DNA from: Betaproteobacteria bacterium | GTDB taxonomy: Bacteria; Pseudomonadota; Gammaproteobacteria; Burkholderiales; Casimicrobiaceae | DNA length: 26,600 bases | Direction: 5' to 3' | Assembly: GCA_005888865.1 (NCBI GenBank) | Contig: VBCL01000006.1 | Location: forward strand, 1 to 26,600 | In this document: positions 9,950 through 18,582 of the stretch, one piece after another | Layout of the letters: each line of letters begins with the position of its first letter | How positions within the stretch are numbered: the first letter of the stretch is position 1 | The notes under the pieces: generated by a model | What the model saw: only the letters and a program-made list of their open reading frames with translations | What the model was told of the DNA's origin: nothing | Databases searched by the model: none | Position numbers and translations under genes: made by a program

Positions 9950-10077
9950 GCGATTCCCGCGCTCCGCGCCGATTTGTCCAGTTGATGGGCGGCTGCTTCG
10001 CCCTCCCGCACCGCCCGCTTCGCGGCACCGGGTCGGGCTCGCCCCATCAGCACAGCGACTTTTCCGAATTCGCTCAT
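9946..10077 (-). CDS. 43-residue mini-ORF with a duplicated ddl N-terminus, between murB and ddl
   Basis: It starts at ATG 10077, overlapping the murB stop as ATGA, and ends at the TGA that overlaps the ddl start, again as ATGA. Its first 12 residues, MSEFGKVAVLMG, match the ddl start MNEFGKVAVLMG at 11 of 12 positions. Over those 36 nt I count 7 mismatches, 6 of them synonymous. After that it diverges into a basic, Ala-rich tail ending DKSARSAGIA that I do not recognise. In many relatives murB joins ddl directly, so this looks like an about 128-bp insertion or a scar of ddl allele replacement. It may act as a translated leader that couples murB to ddl, or simply be a remnant. Whether the peptide is stable or useful is unknown. 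Confidence 0.55.
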   Translation of the reverse strand: MSEFGKVAVLMGRARPGAAKRAVREGEAAAHQLDKSARSAGIA

Positions 10078-10991
10078 GCGACGTCCCCGATGATGCGTAC
10101 CTCGCGCTCGAGCGTGACGCCGGTCCGCGTCGCGACGACTTGTTGGACGCGCTCGATCAATCGCTCGATGTCCGCTGCGCTCGCCTGGCGCTCGGCGTTG
10201 ACGATGAAGTTCGCGTGCTTGTCCGACACCCTTGCGCCGCCGATCGAAAAGCCCTTCAGACCCGCGCTTTCGATGAGACGCGCCGCGTGATCGCCCGGCG
10301 GATTTCGAAACACGCTGCCGGCGTTGGGCTGATCGAGGGGCTGGCTCTCTAGCCTGCGTGCGAGAAGCTCCCTGATCCGCGCGCGCGCGGCGTCACCGTC
10401 GCCGGGCGCAAACCGGAACCACGCGGCAGTGAAGATGCCGTCGGCGGCGCGTCCGTCGGCGCGCTTGACGCTGCGATAGCCGACGGCGTAGTCCGCGGGC
10501 GTGCGGATGACAAATCCTCCGTCGCGCGTCACCAGCTCGACCTTCGCGACTTGAGCCCACGTTTCGCCGCCGTAGCAGCCTGCGTTCATCGCCAGGGCGC
10601 CGCCGACCGTACCGGGGATCCCCGCCAGGAATTCGGCGCCTGCGCAGCCGTGCCGCGCCGCGAAGCGCGCGAGCTTCGGACACGCGACGCCGGCTTCGGC
10701 ATAGGCGAGCCCGTCGGCCACGGCCAGCATGCCGCCGGGGTTGTGCAGCAGAACGACGGCGCCACGTACGCCGCCGTCGCGCACCAGGGTATTGCTGCCC
10801 AGGCCCAGCACGGTGACCGATTCGAAAATCGGCAGCTGCCGCAGAAACAGCGCCAGATCGTCGCGGTCCGCGGGGACGTAGGCGACATCGGCGTGACCGC
10901 CGGCGCGCCAGGACGTGTGCGGCGCAAGTGGCGCGTTCAGCGTAAGCACGCCGCGCAGACCGGTGAAGTTCCGTGGCTCGACCATATTCAT
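10074..10991 (-). CDS. murB: UDP-N-acetylmuramate dehydrogenase (MurB)
   Basis: A FAD- and NADPH-dependent reductase that turns UDP-GlcNAc-enolpyruvate into UDP-MurNAc. It has 305 residues, shorter than E. coli MurB (about 340), and resembles the type II form. Visible motifs are the FAD-binding VLGLGSNTLVRDGGVRG, the AGIPGTVGGALAMNAG loop, YRSVKR, the substrate motif NAGSVFRNPPGD with its catalytic Ser, and AGLKGFSIGGARVSDKHANFIVN near the end. The start ATG 10991 overlaps the murC stop as ATGA; a second ATG two codons on is possible. Its stop overlaps the mini-ORF start. Confidence 0.95.
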   Translation of the reverse strand: MNMVEPRNFTGLRGVLTLNAPLAPHTSWRAGGHADVAYVPADRDDLALFLRQLPIFESVTVLGLGSNTLVRDGGVRGAVVLLHNPGGMLAVADGLAYAEAGVACPKLARFAARHGCAGAEFLAGIPGTVGGALAMNAGCYGGETWAQVAKVELVTRDGGFVIRTPADYAVGYRSVKRADGRAADGIFTAAWFRFAPGDGDAARARIRELLARRLESQPLDQPNAGSVFRNPPGDHAARLIESAGLKGFSIGGARVSDKHANFIVNAERQASAADIERLIERVQQVVATRTGVTLEREVRIIGDVA

Positions 10992-12376
10992 GACGCGGCC
11001 AGCGCAAGCTGCTGCGCGACGCTGCCGATCGATCCGGCGCCCATGGTCAGCACCACGTCGCCATCGCGCGCGATCGAGGTGATCGCCTCGGCAACCTCGG
11101 CGACGTCCTCGACGAACACGGGCTCGATCCTGCCGGCAACGCGCAGGGCGCGCGCGAGTGCACGACCGTCGGCGGCGATGATCGGCGACTCGCCGGCGGG
11201 GTAGACCTCGGTCAGCACCAGCGCGTCGGCGCTCCCCAGGACCTTGACGAAGTCCTCGAACAGGTCGCGGGTGCGCGTGTAGCGATGCGGCTGGAACGCG
11301 AGCACCAGGCGACGCCCCGGGAACGAGCCGCGGGCCGCGGCGATGGTCGCTGCCATTTCTGCCGGATGATGGCCGTAGTCATCGACGAGCGTATAGCGGC
11401 CGCCCCCGGCAATCTCGACCTCGCCGTGGCGCTGGAAGCGCCGCCCGACGCCCTTGAACTCGGCGAGCGCCTTGGCCACCGCGGCATCGGTCACGCCGAC
11501 TTCGCGGCCGACAGCGATCGCGGCGAGTGCGTTCTGCACGTTGTGCACGCCGGCGAGGTTGAGCTCGACGTCGAGGTCGTCTCGGCCTTCGCTGCGAGCG
11601 ACGAAACGCATCCGGCCCGCGACGTGCACGACCGCTTCCGCGCGAACCCGCGCCTCCTGCGCGAGGCCGTAAGTAACGATCGGCTTGGTGATCACGGGCA
11701 CGATCTCACGCACGTTGGCATCGTCGATGCACAACACCGCCGCACCGTAGAAAGGAAGCCGCAGCACGAAATGCACGAACGCTTCCTTGAGCCTGGCGAA
11801 GTCGTGGCCGTAGGTTTCCATGTGATCGGCGTCGATGTTGGTGATCACCGCCAGCACCGGCTGCAGAACGAGGAACGACGCGTCGGACTCGTCGGCCTCC
11901 GCCACGAGAAACTCACCGCTGCCGAGCCTTGCGTGCGCGTCGGCGGACAGCAGTCGGCCGCCGATGACAAAGGTCGGGTCGAGTCCACCCTCGGCGAGCA
12001 CGCTCGCGATCAGGCTCGTCGTTGTCGTCTTGCCGTGGGTGCCCGCGACCGCGATCCCCTGCTTCAGGCGCATGAGCTCGGCGAGCATCAGCGCGCGCGG
12101 CACCACCACGATGCCTTGTTCGCGCGCCGCGACGAGCTCCGGGTTGTCTGGCGCCACCGCGCTCGACGCCACGACGACGTCGGCGCCGGCAACGTTGGTC
12201 GCGGCGTGGCCGATCGTCACGCGAGCGCCGAGTCCGGTCAGCCGCCGCGTCGCCGCGCCGGGCGCAAGATCCGAACCGCTGACGCCATAGCCCTGAGTAA
12301 GCAGCACTTCCGCGATACCGCTCATCCCGGCTCCGCCGATGCCAACAAAGTGCACGCGCTTGACCTTGTGCTTCAC
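10988..12376 (-). CDS. murC: UDP-N-acetylmuramate--L-alanine ligase (MurC)
   Basis: Adds L-Ala to UDP-MurNAc using ATP in the cytosol, the first amino-acid step of the stem peptide. It has 462 residues. The N-terminal Rossmann domain opens with HFVGIGGAGMSGIAEVL, the ATP loop is GTHGKTTTTS (112-121), and the C-terminal domain has DDYGHHPAEMAATI and FQPHRYTRTRDLFEDF. The start chosen is GTG 12376 (read as MKHKVKRVHFVGIGG), which overlaps the murG stop as GTGA; the open frame extends upstream, but only through murG sequence in the wrong frame. Complete and typical. Confidence 0.96.
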   Translation of the reverse strand: MKHKVKRVHFVGIGGAGMSGIAEVLLTQGYGVSGSDLAPGAATRRLTGLGARVTIGHAATNVAGADVVVASSAVAPDNPELVAAREQGIVVVPRALMLAELMRLKQGIAVAGTHGKTTTTSLIASVLAEGGLDPTFVIGGRLLSADAHARLGSGEFLVAEADESDASFLVLQPVLAVITNIDADHMETYGHDFARLKEAFVHFVLRLPFYGAAVLCIDDANVREIVPVITKPIVTYGLAQEARVRAEAVVHVAGRMRFVARSEGRDDLDVELNLAGVHNVQNALAAIAVGREVGVTDAAVAKALAEFKGVGRRFQRHGEVEIAGGGRYTLVDDYGHHPAEMAATIAAARGSFPGRRLVLAFQPHRYTRTRDLFEDFVKVLGSADALVLTEVYPAGESPIIAADGRALARALRVAGRIEPVFVEDVAEVAEAITSIARDGDVVLTMGAGSIGSVAQQLALAAS

Positions 12377-13455
12377 GTGCGCTCGGCTTCCGCAACGCAC
12401 GCCGCGGCGACGCGCTCGGCGGCGTCCGCCCGCCCGACGCGCCGTGCCGCGATCGCCAGATCGCGAAGACGCTCGCGCGTGCTGCCGCGGATGAACTCCG
12501 AGAGCCGCTCCGGTGTCAGCTCGGCTTGCGCGATCAGCACCGCACCCCCGGCTTCCACCAGAAAGCGCGCGTTCCGCGTCTGCTCGTCCGCGATCGCACC
12601 GGGCAACGGCACGAGCACGGCGCCCACGCCGACCGCGGCAAGCTCGGCGACGGTGAGCCCGCCGCTGCGGCAGATTACGAGATCCGCCTCGGCGTAGCGG
12701 CGCGCCATGTCGACGATGAAGGGCACGCATTCCGCGTCGACGCCGGCTGCAAGGTACGTCGCGCGCAGCGCTTCGATATGCTTTTCGCCCGCCTGGTGGG
12801 TCACGATCGGTCGCGAGTCCACGGGCAGCAGCGCGATCGCGGCAGGTACTCGCTCGTTCAGCGCAACCGCGCCGAGGCTCCCCCCGAGCACCAGCAACTT
12901 GAGCGCGCCATTGCGCCCATGAAAACGCTCTTCGGGCGGCGCAACCGCACCGATCTCTTCACGAACCGGATTGCCCACCCACTCCACCTTCGCAGCGTGA
13001 CGGCCGCCGAGCGCATCGGGAAATCCGAGCAGAATGCGATCGGCGCCGTAAGCCAGGATCCGATTGGCGAGCCCCGCGACCGCGTTCGCGTCGTGAATCA
13101 CCAGGCGTTTGGCGAACGCGACGCCCATCAACGCGCCGGGGAACGACGCGAAGCCGCCCAGGCCCAGCACGACGTCGGGCATGCGCCGGCGGATCACGCG
13201 CGCGCTCTGCCAGAACGCGAAGAGCAGCGCGAGCGGCCCGAACAGCAGCCGCCTGAAGCCCTTGCCCCGCACCCCGACGAAATGGATCGCCTCGAAGTCG
13301 AGGCCGTGTTGCGGGACGAGCTTCGCCTCGAGACCTTCGCGCGTCCCCAGCCAGAATACCCGCCAGCCCTTGGCGATCAGCCGTGCCGCAACCGCCAGTC
13401 CAGGGAACACGTGTCCCCCGGTGCCGCCGGTAGTAATCATGACGGTGCCGGTCAT
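12373..13455 (-). CDS. murG: MurG, lipid I to lipid II GlcNAc transferase
   Basis: A peripheral membrane GT28 enzyme that transfers GlcNAc from UDP-GlcNAc to lipid I. It has 360 residues. The N-terminal GGTGGHVFPG (10-19), GGFASFPGALMG (100-111), the UDP-site segment RSGGLTVAELAAVG and the TRNARFL helix are clear. Several usually strong motifs are altered: HEQN reads HDAN (121-124), GGSQGA reads GGSLGA (191-196) and the DDHQT-type segment reads ADEQT. Gene position and overall fit leave little doubt about identity, but this copy is divergent. The start ATG 13455 overlaps the ftsW stop as ATGA, and its stop overlaps the murC GTG. Confidence 0.95.
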   Translation of the reverse strand: MTGTVMITTGGTGGHVFPGLAVAARLIAKGWRVFWLGTREGLEAKLVPQHGLDFEAIHFVGVRGKGFRRLLFGPLALLFAFWQSARVIRRRMPDVVLGLGGFASFPGALMGVAFAKRLVIHDANAVAGLANRILAYGADRILLGFPDALGGRHAAKVEWVGNPVREEIGAVAPPEERFHGRNGALKLLVLGGSLGAVALNERVPAAIALLPVDSRPIVTHQAGEKHIEALRATYLAAGVDAECVPFIVDMARRYAEADLVICRSGGLTVAELAAVGVGAVLVPLPGAIADEQTRNARFLVEAGGAVLIAQAELTPERLSEFIRGSTRERLRDLAIAARRVGRADAAERVAAACVAEAERT

Positions 13456-14650
13456 ACCGTAAACCCCCGGAGCAGCCTGCGGTTTTCATAGTCCACACGC
13501 AGGAGAATCGCGACCGCGATGCAGTTGGCCACGATGCCGCTGCCGCCGAAGGAGAGCAGCGGCAAAGTCAGCCCCTTGGTAGGCAGCACGCCCATATTGA
13601 CGCCGATGTTGATGAAGGCCTGCACGCCGAACCAGATGCCGATGCCGTGTGCAGTGAGTGCGGCGAACGCCCGCTCGAGTCGAGCCGCCTGGCGGCCGAT
13701 CGCGTACGCGCGTGCGAGCACCCAGGCGAACAACAGGATGACCACCATGACTCCGGCGAAGCCCAGCTCCTCGGCAATGACCGCGAGCAGGAAATCGGTG
13801 TGCGCCTCGGGAAGGTAGAGCAGCTTCTCGACGCTCGAACCCAGGCCGACACCGAACCATTCGCCGCGACCGAACGCGATCAGTGAATGCGAGAGCTGGT
13901 AACCTTTGCCGTAGGCGCAAAGCGCTGCAGGCGATAGGGCGCGATGCTGATCAGCACCCAGAGGGCGATCGGCAGCAGCACGGAGAGGCCGAGCAGGAGC
14001 CGCCAGTCGAGGCCGCCCAGAAACAGAATGCCGAAAGCGATCGCGACGATCACGACGCAGGCCCCGAAGTCGGGCTCGTGCAGCAGCAGCGCGCCGATCA
14101 GCGTCATCACCGCGAGCACCGGCAGGAACCCGCGCAGCAGCGTTTGCTTGAGCGGTTGCTCCGCGTGCAGGAACGCCGCGCGGCGCACCGCGTAGCTCGA
14201 TGCGTAAAGCACGACGAGGAGCTTCATGAATTCGGACGGCTGCAGGTTCACGAGCCCGAGGGACAACCAGCGCTTGCTGCCGTTGATCGATCGCCCGATG
14301 CCCGGGACCAGCACCGCGACGAGCAGTGCGGCGCCGAGCATGAACAGGTACGGAGCAAGCGCATGCCATACCTTGACCGGCACCTGGAAGGCGATCACAC
14401 CGGCCGCGAGGCCCGCGACGACGAACACCGCGTGCCGGGCGAGGAAGTACCACGGCCGGTAGCCGGTATATGCCGAGGCCTCGGCGGTCGCGATCGATGC
14501 TGAGTACACCATGACGATGCCGATCGAAAGCAGCAGCAGCGCGGACCAGGCGAGCGTGGGGTCGTAGACAAGCATCGCGCGGCTCTCTCGCGGCGCGCCG
14601 ACGAGCGGCGAAAACTTGGGCAGCGTGGCGAGAAAACCGTCTCTAGGCAT
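13452..14650 (-). pseudogene. ftsW: FtsW septal peptidoglycan polymerase, frame broken by an internal deletion near 13918
   Basis: FtsW is the SEDS glycosyltransferase that polymerises lipid II at the septum with FtsI. The first part starts at ATG 14650 and shows PTLAWSALLLLSIGIVMVYSAS, NGSKRWLSLG and LQPSEFMKL, then ends in frame at IAPYRLQRF (about residue 243). The remainder continues in another frame from YGKGYQLSHSLIAFGRGEW through YLPEAHTD, the segment holding the Asp regarded as catalytic in SEDS proteins, to NMGVLPTKGLTLPLLSFGGSG and the stop at 13452. The conserved loop normally written GFxDPWxDP between the halves is missing: 8 nt are present where about 33 are expected, so about 25 are lost between 13915 and 13922. 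Restored, the protein would be about 407 residues. FtsW is essential, so I suspect the assembly. Confidence 0.9.
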
Positions 14651-16019
14651 GGAGAGCCTCGCGGGCGTGTGCCGCCACAGCGGCCTTGAAGCGATCGCCG
14701 CGATCCATGTAGTCGCGGAACATGTCGAGACTGGCGCACGCGGGCGAGAGCAGCACCGCGTCGCCGGAGCGCGCCCGCGCGATGGCCCGCGCAACCGCAA
14801 CCTCGAGCGCGGGAGCGAACTCGACAGCGGGAGCGGCACCCGACAGCGCTGCGGCGAGCGCCGGTGCGTCGCGGCCGAGCAGCACAACTGCGCGGCAATG
14901 CGCCTCGACGGCTGCCTTGAGCGGCGCGAAGTCCTGCCCCTTCCCGTCGCCGCCGGCGATCAGCACGACGGGGCGTTCCATGCCAGCGAGCGCGGCGAGC
15001 GTCGCGGCGACCGTCGTTCCTTTGGAGTCGTTGACGAACAATACGCCGCCGATGTCAGCGACGCGTTCCATGCGATGCGGCAGCCCCTGGAACGCGCAGA
15101 GCGCCGCGAGCACCTTGTGGTCGATCTTCGCTACCGTCGACGCAAGTGCAAGGGCCGAGAGCGCGTTCAACGCGTTGTGACGTCCGACCAGCTTGAGCTC
15201 GCTCGCCGCAGTGAGCAGCGCACCGCCGCGCGCGAGCCACGCGCTGCCTTTGCGCTCGACCAGACCCCAATCGTTCTCGCTTTCCGGCACGCCTTCGCCA
15301 AACGTCTGCACGACCCGGCCGGCGCGCCGCATCGCGAGCGAGCGTGCATCGTCGCGATTGAGGATCTGCTCGCCATCGCCCTCGAAGATGCGCGCCTTGG
15401 CCGCCGCGTATTCGACCATGCCCGGGTAGCGATCGAGGTGGTTCTCGGTGACGTTGAGGACAGCAGCTGCGACAGGCCTCAAGCTCACCGTCGTCTCGAG
15501 CTGAAAGCTGGAGAGCTCGATCACGAACACGTCGGGCCAGGGCGCTCCGTGCTCGTGGGCCGAGAGCACGTCGAGCACGGGCTCCCCGATATTACCCACG
15601 CTCGCCGCGACGAGGCCCGAAGAACGCAGGAGCTCGGTGGTCAGTGCGGTCACGGTCGTCTTGCCGTTCGATCCGGTGATCGCCAGCACCTTCTGAGTCG
15701 GAGGCAGGGCGCGCGCGAAGAGCTCGACGTCGCCCACCAGCTCTACGCCACGCGCGACCGCGGCGCGAACTGCGGGTAGGTCCTTGCTGAGCCCCGGGCT
15801 GATGACGATCATCTGCGCATCGGTGAGCGTCGCCTCCACGATGGGGCCCGTCGTCACTGCGATCTGCGGCAGCTCGGCGCGAAGCTGAGATGCGCGCGGC
15901 GGATCGGTGCGCGTGTCGACAACGGTGACGCGCGCACCGTGGCGGGTCGCCCAGCGCGCGGCCGACAGCCCGGTGATCCCAAGCCCGAGCACGACGACAT
16001 GGCGACCTTTGAGCGTCAT
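14643..16019 (-). CDS. murD: UDP-N-acetylmuramoyl-L-alanine--D-glutamate ligase (MurD)
   Basis: Adds D-Glu to UDP-MurNAc-L-Ala with ATP. It has 458 residues. The N-terminal domain opens HVVVLGLGITGLSAARW; the ATP loop is ITGSNGKTTVTALT; central motifs are ELSSFQLET and NVTENHLDRYPGMVEYAAAK; the C-terminal domain has VNDSKGTTVAAT, IAGGDGKGQDF and LLSPACASLDMFRDYMDRGD. All are intact. The start is ATG 16019, 2 bp after the mraY stop; the longer open frame upstream is only mraY read in another frame. It overlaps the ftsW start by 8 bp. Confidence 0.97.
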   Translation of the reverse strand: MTLKGRHVVVLGLGITGLSAARWATRHGARVTVVDTRTDPPRASQLRAELPQIAVTTGPIVEATLTDAQMIVISPGLSKDLPAVRAAVARGVELVGDVELFARALPPTQKVLAITGSNGKTTVTALTTELLRSSGLVAASVGNIGEPVLDVLSAHEHGAPWPDVFVIELSSFQLETTVSLRPVAAAVLNVTENHLDRYPGMVEYAAAKARIFEGDGEQILNRDDARSLAMRRAGRVVQTFGEGVPESENDWGLVERKGSAWLARGGALLTAASELKLVGRHNALNALSALALASTVAKIDHKVLAALCAFQGLPHRMERVADIGGVLFVNDSKGTTVAATLAALAGMERPVVLIAGGDGKGQDFAPLKAAVEAHCRAVVLLGRDAPALAAALSGAAPAVEFAPALEVAVARAIARARSGDAVLLSPACASLDMFRDYMDRGDRFKAAVAAHAREALHA

Positions 16020-16021
16020 CG

Positions 16022-17173
16022 CTAGCGCAACTTCAAGGTGGAGAGACCGAACAGCACCAGCAACATCGTGATGATCCAGAAACGAACCACGACTTGGTTC
16101 TCTTTCCAGCCCTTCAATTCGTAGTGATGGTGAATCGGCGCCATGCGGAAGACGCGTCTGCCGGTCAGCTTGAACGACGCGACCTGGATCACCACCGACA
16201 GCGTCTCGACCACGAAGACGCCGCCCATGATCGCCAGCACGATCTCCTGGCGGACGATGATGGCGATCGCTCCGAGCGCGGCACCGAGCGCCAGCGCGCC
16301 GACATCGCCCATGAAAACCTCCGCCGGGTAAGCATTGAACCAGAGGAAGCCCATGCCCGCGCCGAAGATCGCCGCGCAGATGATGGCGAGCTCGCCCGCG
16401 CCGGGAATGTGCGGCAGCAGCAGATAGCCCGAGAAGTCGGCGCGGCCCATCGCGTAGGCGAAGATGCCCAGCGCCACGGCGATCATCGCCGTCGGCATGA
16501 TGGCGAGCCCATCGAGCCCGTCGGTAAGGTTCACGGCGTTGCTCGCGCCGACGATCACGGTGTACGACAGCGCGATGAACCCCCACACGCCGAGCGGATA
16601 GCTCACCGTCTTGAAGAACGGCACGATGAGATCGGCTTTGGGCGGCAGGTCGAGATTGAACCCGCTGAAGATCCAGGCGAGGAACAGCTGCAGGAACTGG
16701 CTGTTCGAAGGCGCCGAAACAGAAAACGCCAGATAAATCGCCGCAACCAGGGCAATCACGGATTGCGCGACAAGCTTGGCGCGCGCGGAGAGCCCTTTGG
16801 GATCCTGACGCACAACCTTGCGATAGTCGTCGATCCACCCGATCGCGCCGAAGCCCAGCGTGACAAGCAGCACCACCCAGACGAAGCGGTTCCTCAGATC
16901 CGCCCACAGCAGGGTCGTGATCGCGATCGAGACCAGAATGAGTGCACCGCCCATGGTCGGCGTTCCGGCCTTGATCAGATGCGTCGGCGGACCGTCGTCG
17001 CGCACCGACTGGCCGATCTTGTAGAGGGTGAGTTTGCGGATCATCCCCGGGCCGACCACGAAGGAGATGACCAGCGCGGTCATCGCCGCCACGACCGCGC
17101 GCAGCGTGACGTAGCTGAACACGTTGAACGCGCGCACATCGGCGGCGATCCAGTTGGCGAGCGCGAGCAGCAT
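16022..17173 (-). CDS. mraY: Phospho-N-acetylmuramoyl-pentapeptide transferase (MraY)
   Basis: An integral membrane enzyme that transfers phospho-MurNAc-pentapeptide to undecaprenyl phosphate, making lipid I. It has 383 residues and about ten hydrophobic helices. Signature segments are GTPTMGGALI, IGWIDDYRKV (with the Asp pair), NAVNLTDGLDGLA, FNAYPAEVFMGDVGALALG and the cytosolic APIHHHYELKGW. The ATG at 17173 shares one base with the murF stop (TGATG). Complete, and typical of the gammaproteobacterial/betaproteobacterial form, including the FWIITMLLVLFGLSTLKLR end. Confidence 0.98.
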   Translation of the reverse strand: MLLALANWIAADVRAFNVFSYVTLRAVVAAMTALVISFVVGPGMIRKLTLYKIGQSVRDDGPPTHLIKAGTPTMGGALILVSIAITTLLWADLRNRFVWVVLLVTLGFGAIGWIDDYRKVVRQDPKGLSARAKLVAQSVIALVAAIYLAFSVSAPSNSQFLQLFLAWIFSGFNLDLPPKADLIVPFFKTVSYPLGVWGFIALSYTVIVGASNAVNLTDGLDGLAIMPTAMIAVALGIFAYAMGRADFSGYLLLPHIPGAGELAIICAAIFGAGMGFLWFNAYPAEVFMGDVGALALGAALGAIAIIVRQEIVLAIMGGVFVVETLSVVIQVASFKLTGRRVFRMAPIHHHYELKGWKENQVVVRFWIITMLLVLFGLSTLKLR

Positions 17174-18582
17174 CAGTGGTTCCCGTGCGCCGCGCTTCCG
17201 GTGAGCGCTTCGACAACGCGTTCCATGCGCATGAACCGAGAGCCCTTCACCAGCAACGTTACATTCGGGCCGACGGCGGTCAGGTCGGTGCGAAGCGAAG
17301 CGATCAACGCGTCGATCGAGGCGAAATGCTCTCCGCCCGCGCCGAACGCAGCGACCGCATGCGCGGCCAGCTCGCCCGTGGTCAGCAGCCGATCCACACC
17401 CGCGGCGCGCGCGTACTCGCCAATCTCGCGATGGAACGCTCGTCCCTGGTCGCCGACTTCGCCCATGTCGCCCAGCGCCAGCCAGCGGGTGCCAGGAGCA
17501 AGCGCGAGCACCGCGATCGCGGCGCGCACCGAGTCCGGATTGGCGTTGTACGTATCATCGATGACCGGGGCGCCACCGATCGCCACTTTCGCTTCCATCC
17601 GGCCGGCGACCGCACGAAACGCCGAGAGCGCGCTCTGCACCGCGGCAAGACCCGCCCCCGCGGCCGTCGCGCCTGCGATCGCGGCCAGCGCATTGGACAC
17701 GCTGTGGCGCCCCGGAACGCGAAGGTCGAATTGCGTGGCCCCGGCGGGCGTTTCGACGTCCACCGCGCTGCCCCAGGGTTCCGCACGATAGCGGGCGGAA
17801 ATCGCCGCAGGCGCGAGCAGGCCGAAATCGCGCACCGAGATCGCCGCGCTCTCGGCGTTGCGTCTGCCGACGACTTCCCGCCAGAAGGCGGCGTATCCGT
17901 CGTCGGCGTTGATCGCAGCCACGCCGTCCTGCGGCAGCGCGTTCAGCGCCGCCGCGTGCTCGGCAGCGACTTCCGCGACGCTGTTCATGAATTCCTGGTG
18001 CTCGCGCTGTGCGTTGTTGATGATGGCGATCGTCGGTTGAGCGATCGATGCGAGCGACGCGGTCTCCCCCGGATGATTCATCCCGATCTCCACGGCTGCG
18101 GCGCGATGCGCGGCTCGCAAACCAAGCACGGTCAGCGGCAGGCCGATCTGGTTGTTGAGGTTTCCGGCCGTGGCGAGCACGTTCTCGTCGCCGAATTCGG
18201 CGCGCAGGATCGCCGCCGTCATCTCCTTCACGGTCGTCTTGCCGTTGCTGCCGACGATGGCGACAACCGGCAGCACGAAGCGCCGGCGCCAGAACGCGGC
18301 GAGCGCCCCGAGCGCGACGAGCGGATCGGCCACAGCGAGAAGGCTGCCTGTGACGCGGCCGGCGAGCGCTTCGGCACGATCTGCAGCGACGACCGCCGCT
18401 GCGGCGCCACATTGGAAAGCCTGGGCGACGAAATCATGACCATCGAAATGCTCGCCCTCGAGCGCCACGAAAAGATCGCCGGCCTGCAACCGGCGTGAAT
18501 CGGTCGTGACGCGGGAGAAATCGACGTTCGCGCCGGAGAGCGTGCCGGCAATCGCGCGGGCCGCTGTCGCGGTGTCCATCAT
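17173..18582 (-). CDS. murF: UDP-N-acetylmuramoyl-tripeptide--D-alanyl-D-alanine ligase (MurF)
   Basis: Adds D-Ala-D-Ala to the UDP-MurNAc-tripeptide, the last cytosolic step. It has 469 residues. The N-terminal substrate domain has VTTDSRRLQAGDLFVALEG; the ATP loop is VGSNGKTTVKEM; others are AGNLNNQIGLPLTVL, EIGMNHPGE, NAQREHQEFMNS and the C-terminal DDTYNANPDSVRAAI. The start ATG 18582 overlaps the murE stop as ATGA; a second ATG follows at once (MMDTAT). It works with Ddl, encoded later in the same cluster. Confidence 0.97.
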   Translation of the reverse strand: MMDTATAARAIAGTLSGANVDFSRVTTDSRRLQAGDLFVALEGEHFDGHDFVAQAFQCGAAAAVVAADRAEALAGRVTGSLLAVADPLVALGALAAFWRRRFVLPVVAIVGSNGKTTVKEMTAAILRAEFGDENVLATAGNLNNQIGLPLTVLGLRAAHRAAAVEIGMNHPGETASLASIAQPTIAIINNAQREHQEFMNSVAEVAAEHAAALNALPQDGVAAINADDGYAAFWREVVGRRNAESAAISVRDFGLLAPAAISARYRAEPWGSAVDVETPAGATQFDLRVPGRHSVSNALAAIAGATAAGAGLAAVQSALSAFRAVAGRMEAKVAIGGAPVIDDTYNANPDSVRAAIAVLALAPGTRWLALGDMGEVGDQGRAFHREIGEYARAAGVDRLLTTGELAAHAVAAFGAGGEHFASIDALIASLRTDLTAVGPNVTLLVKGSRFMRMERVVEALTGSAAHGNH

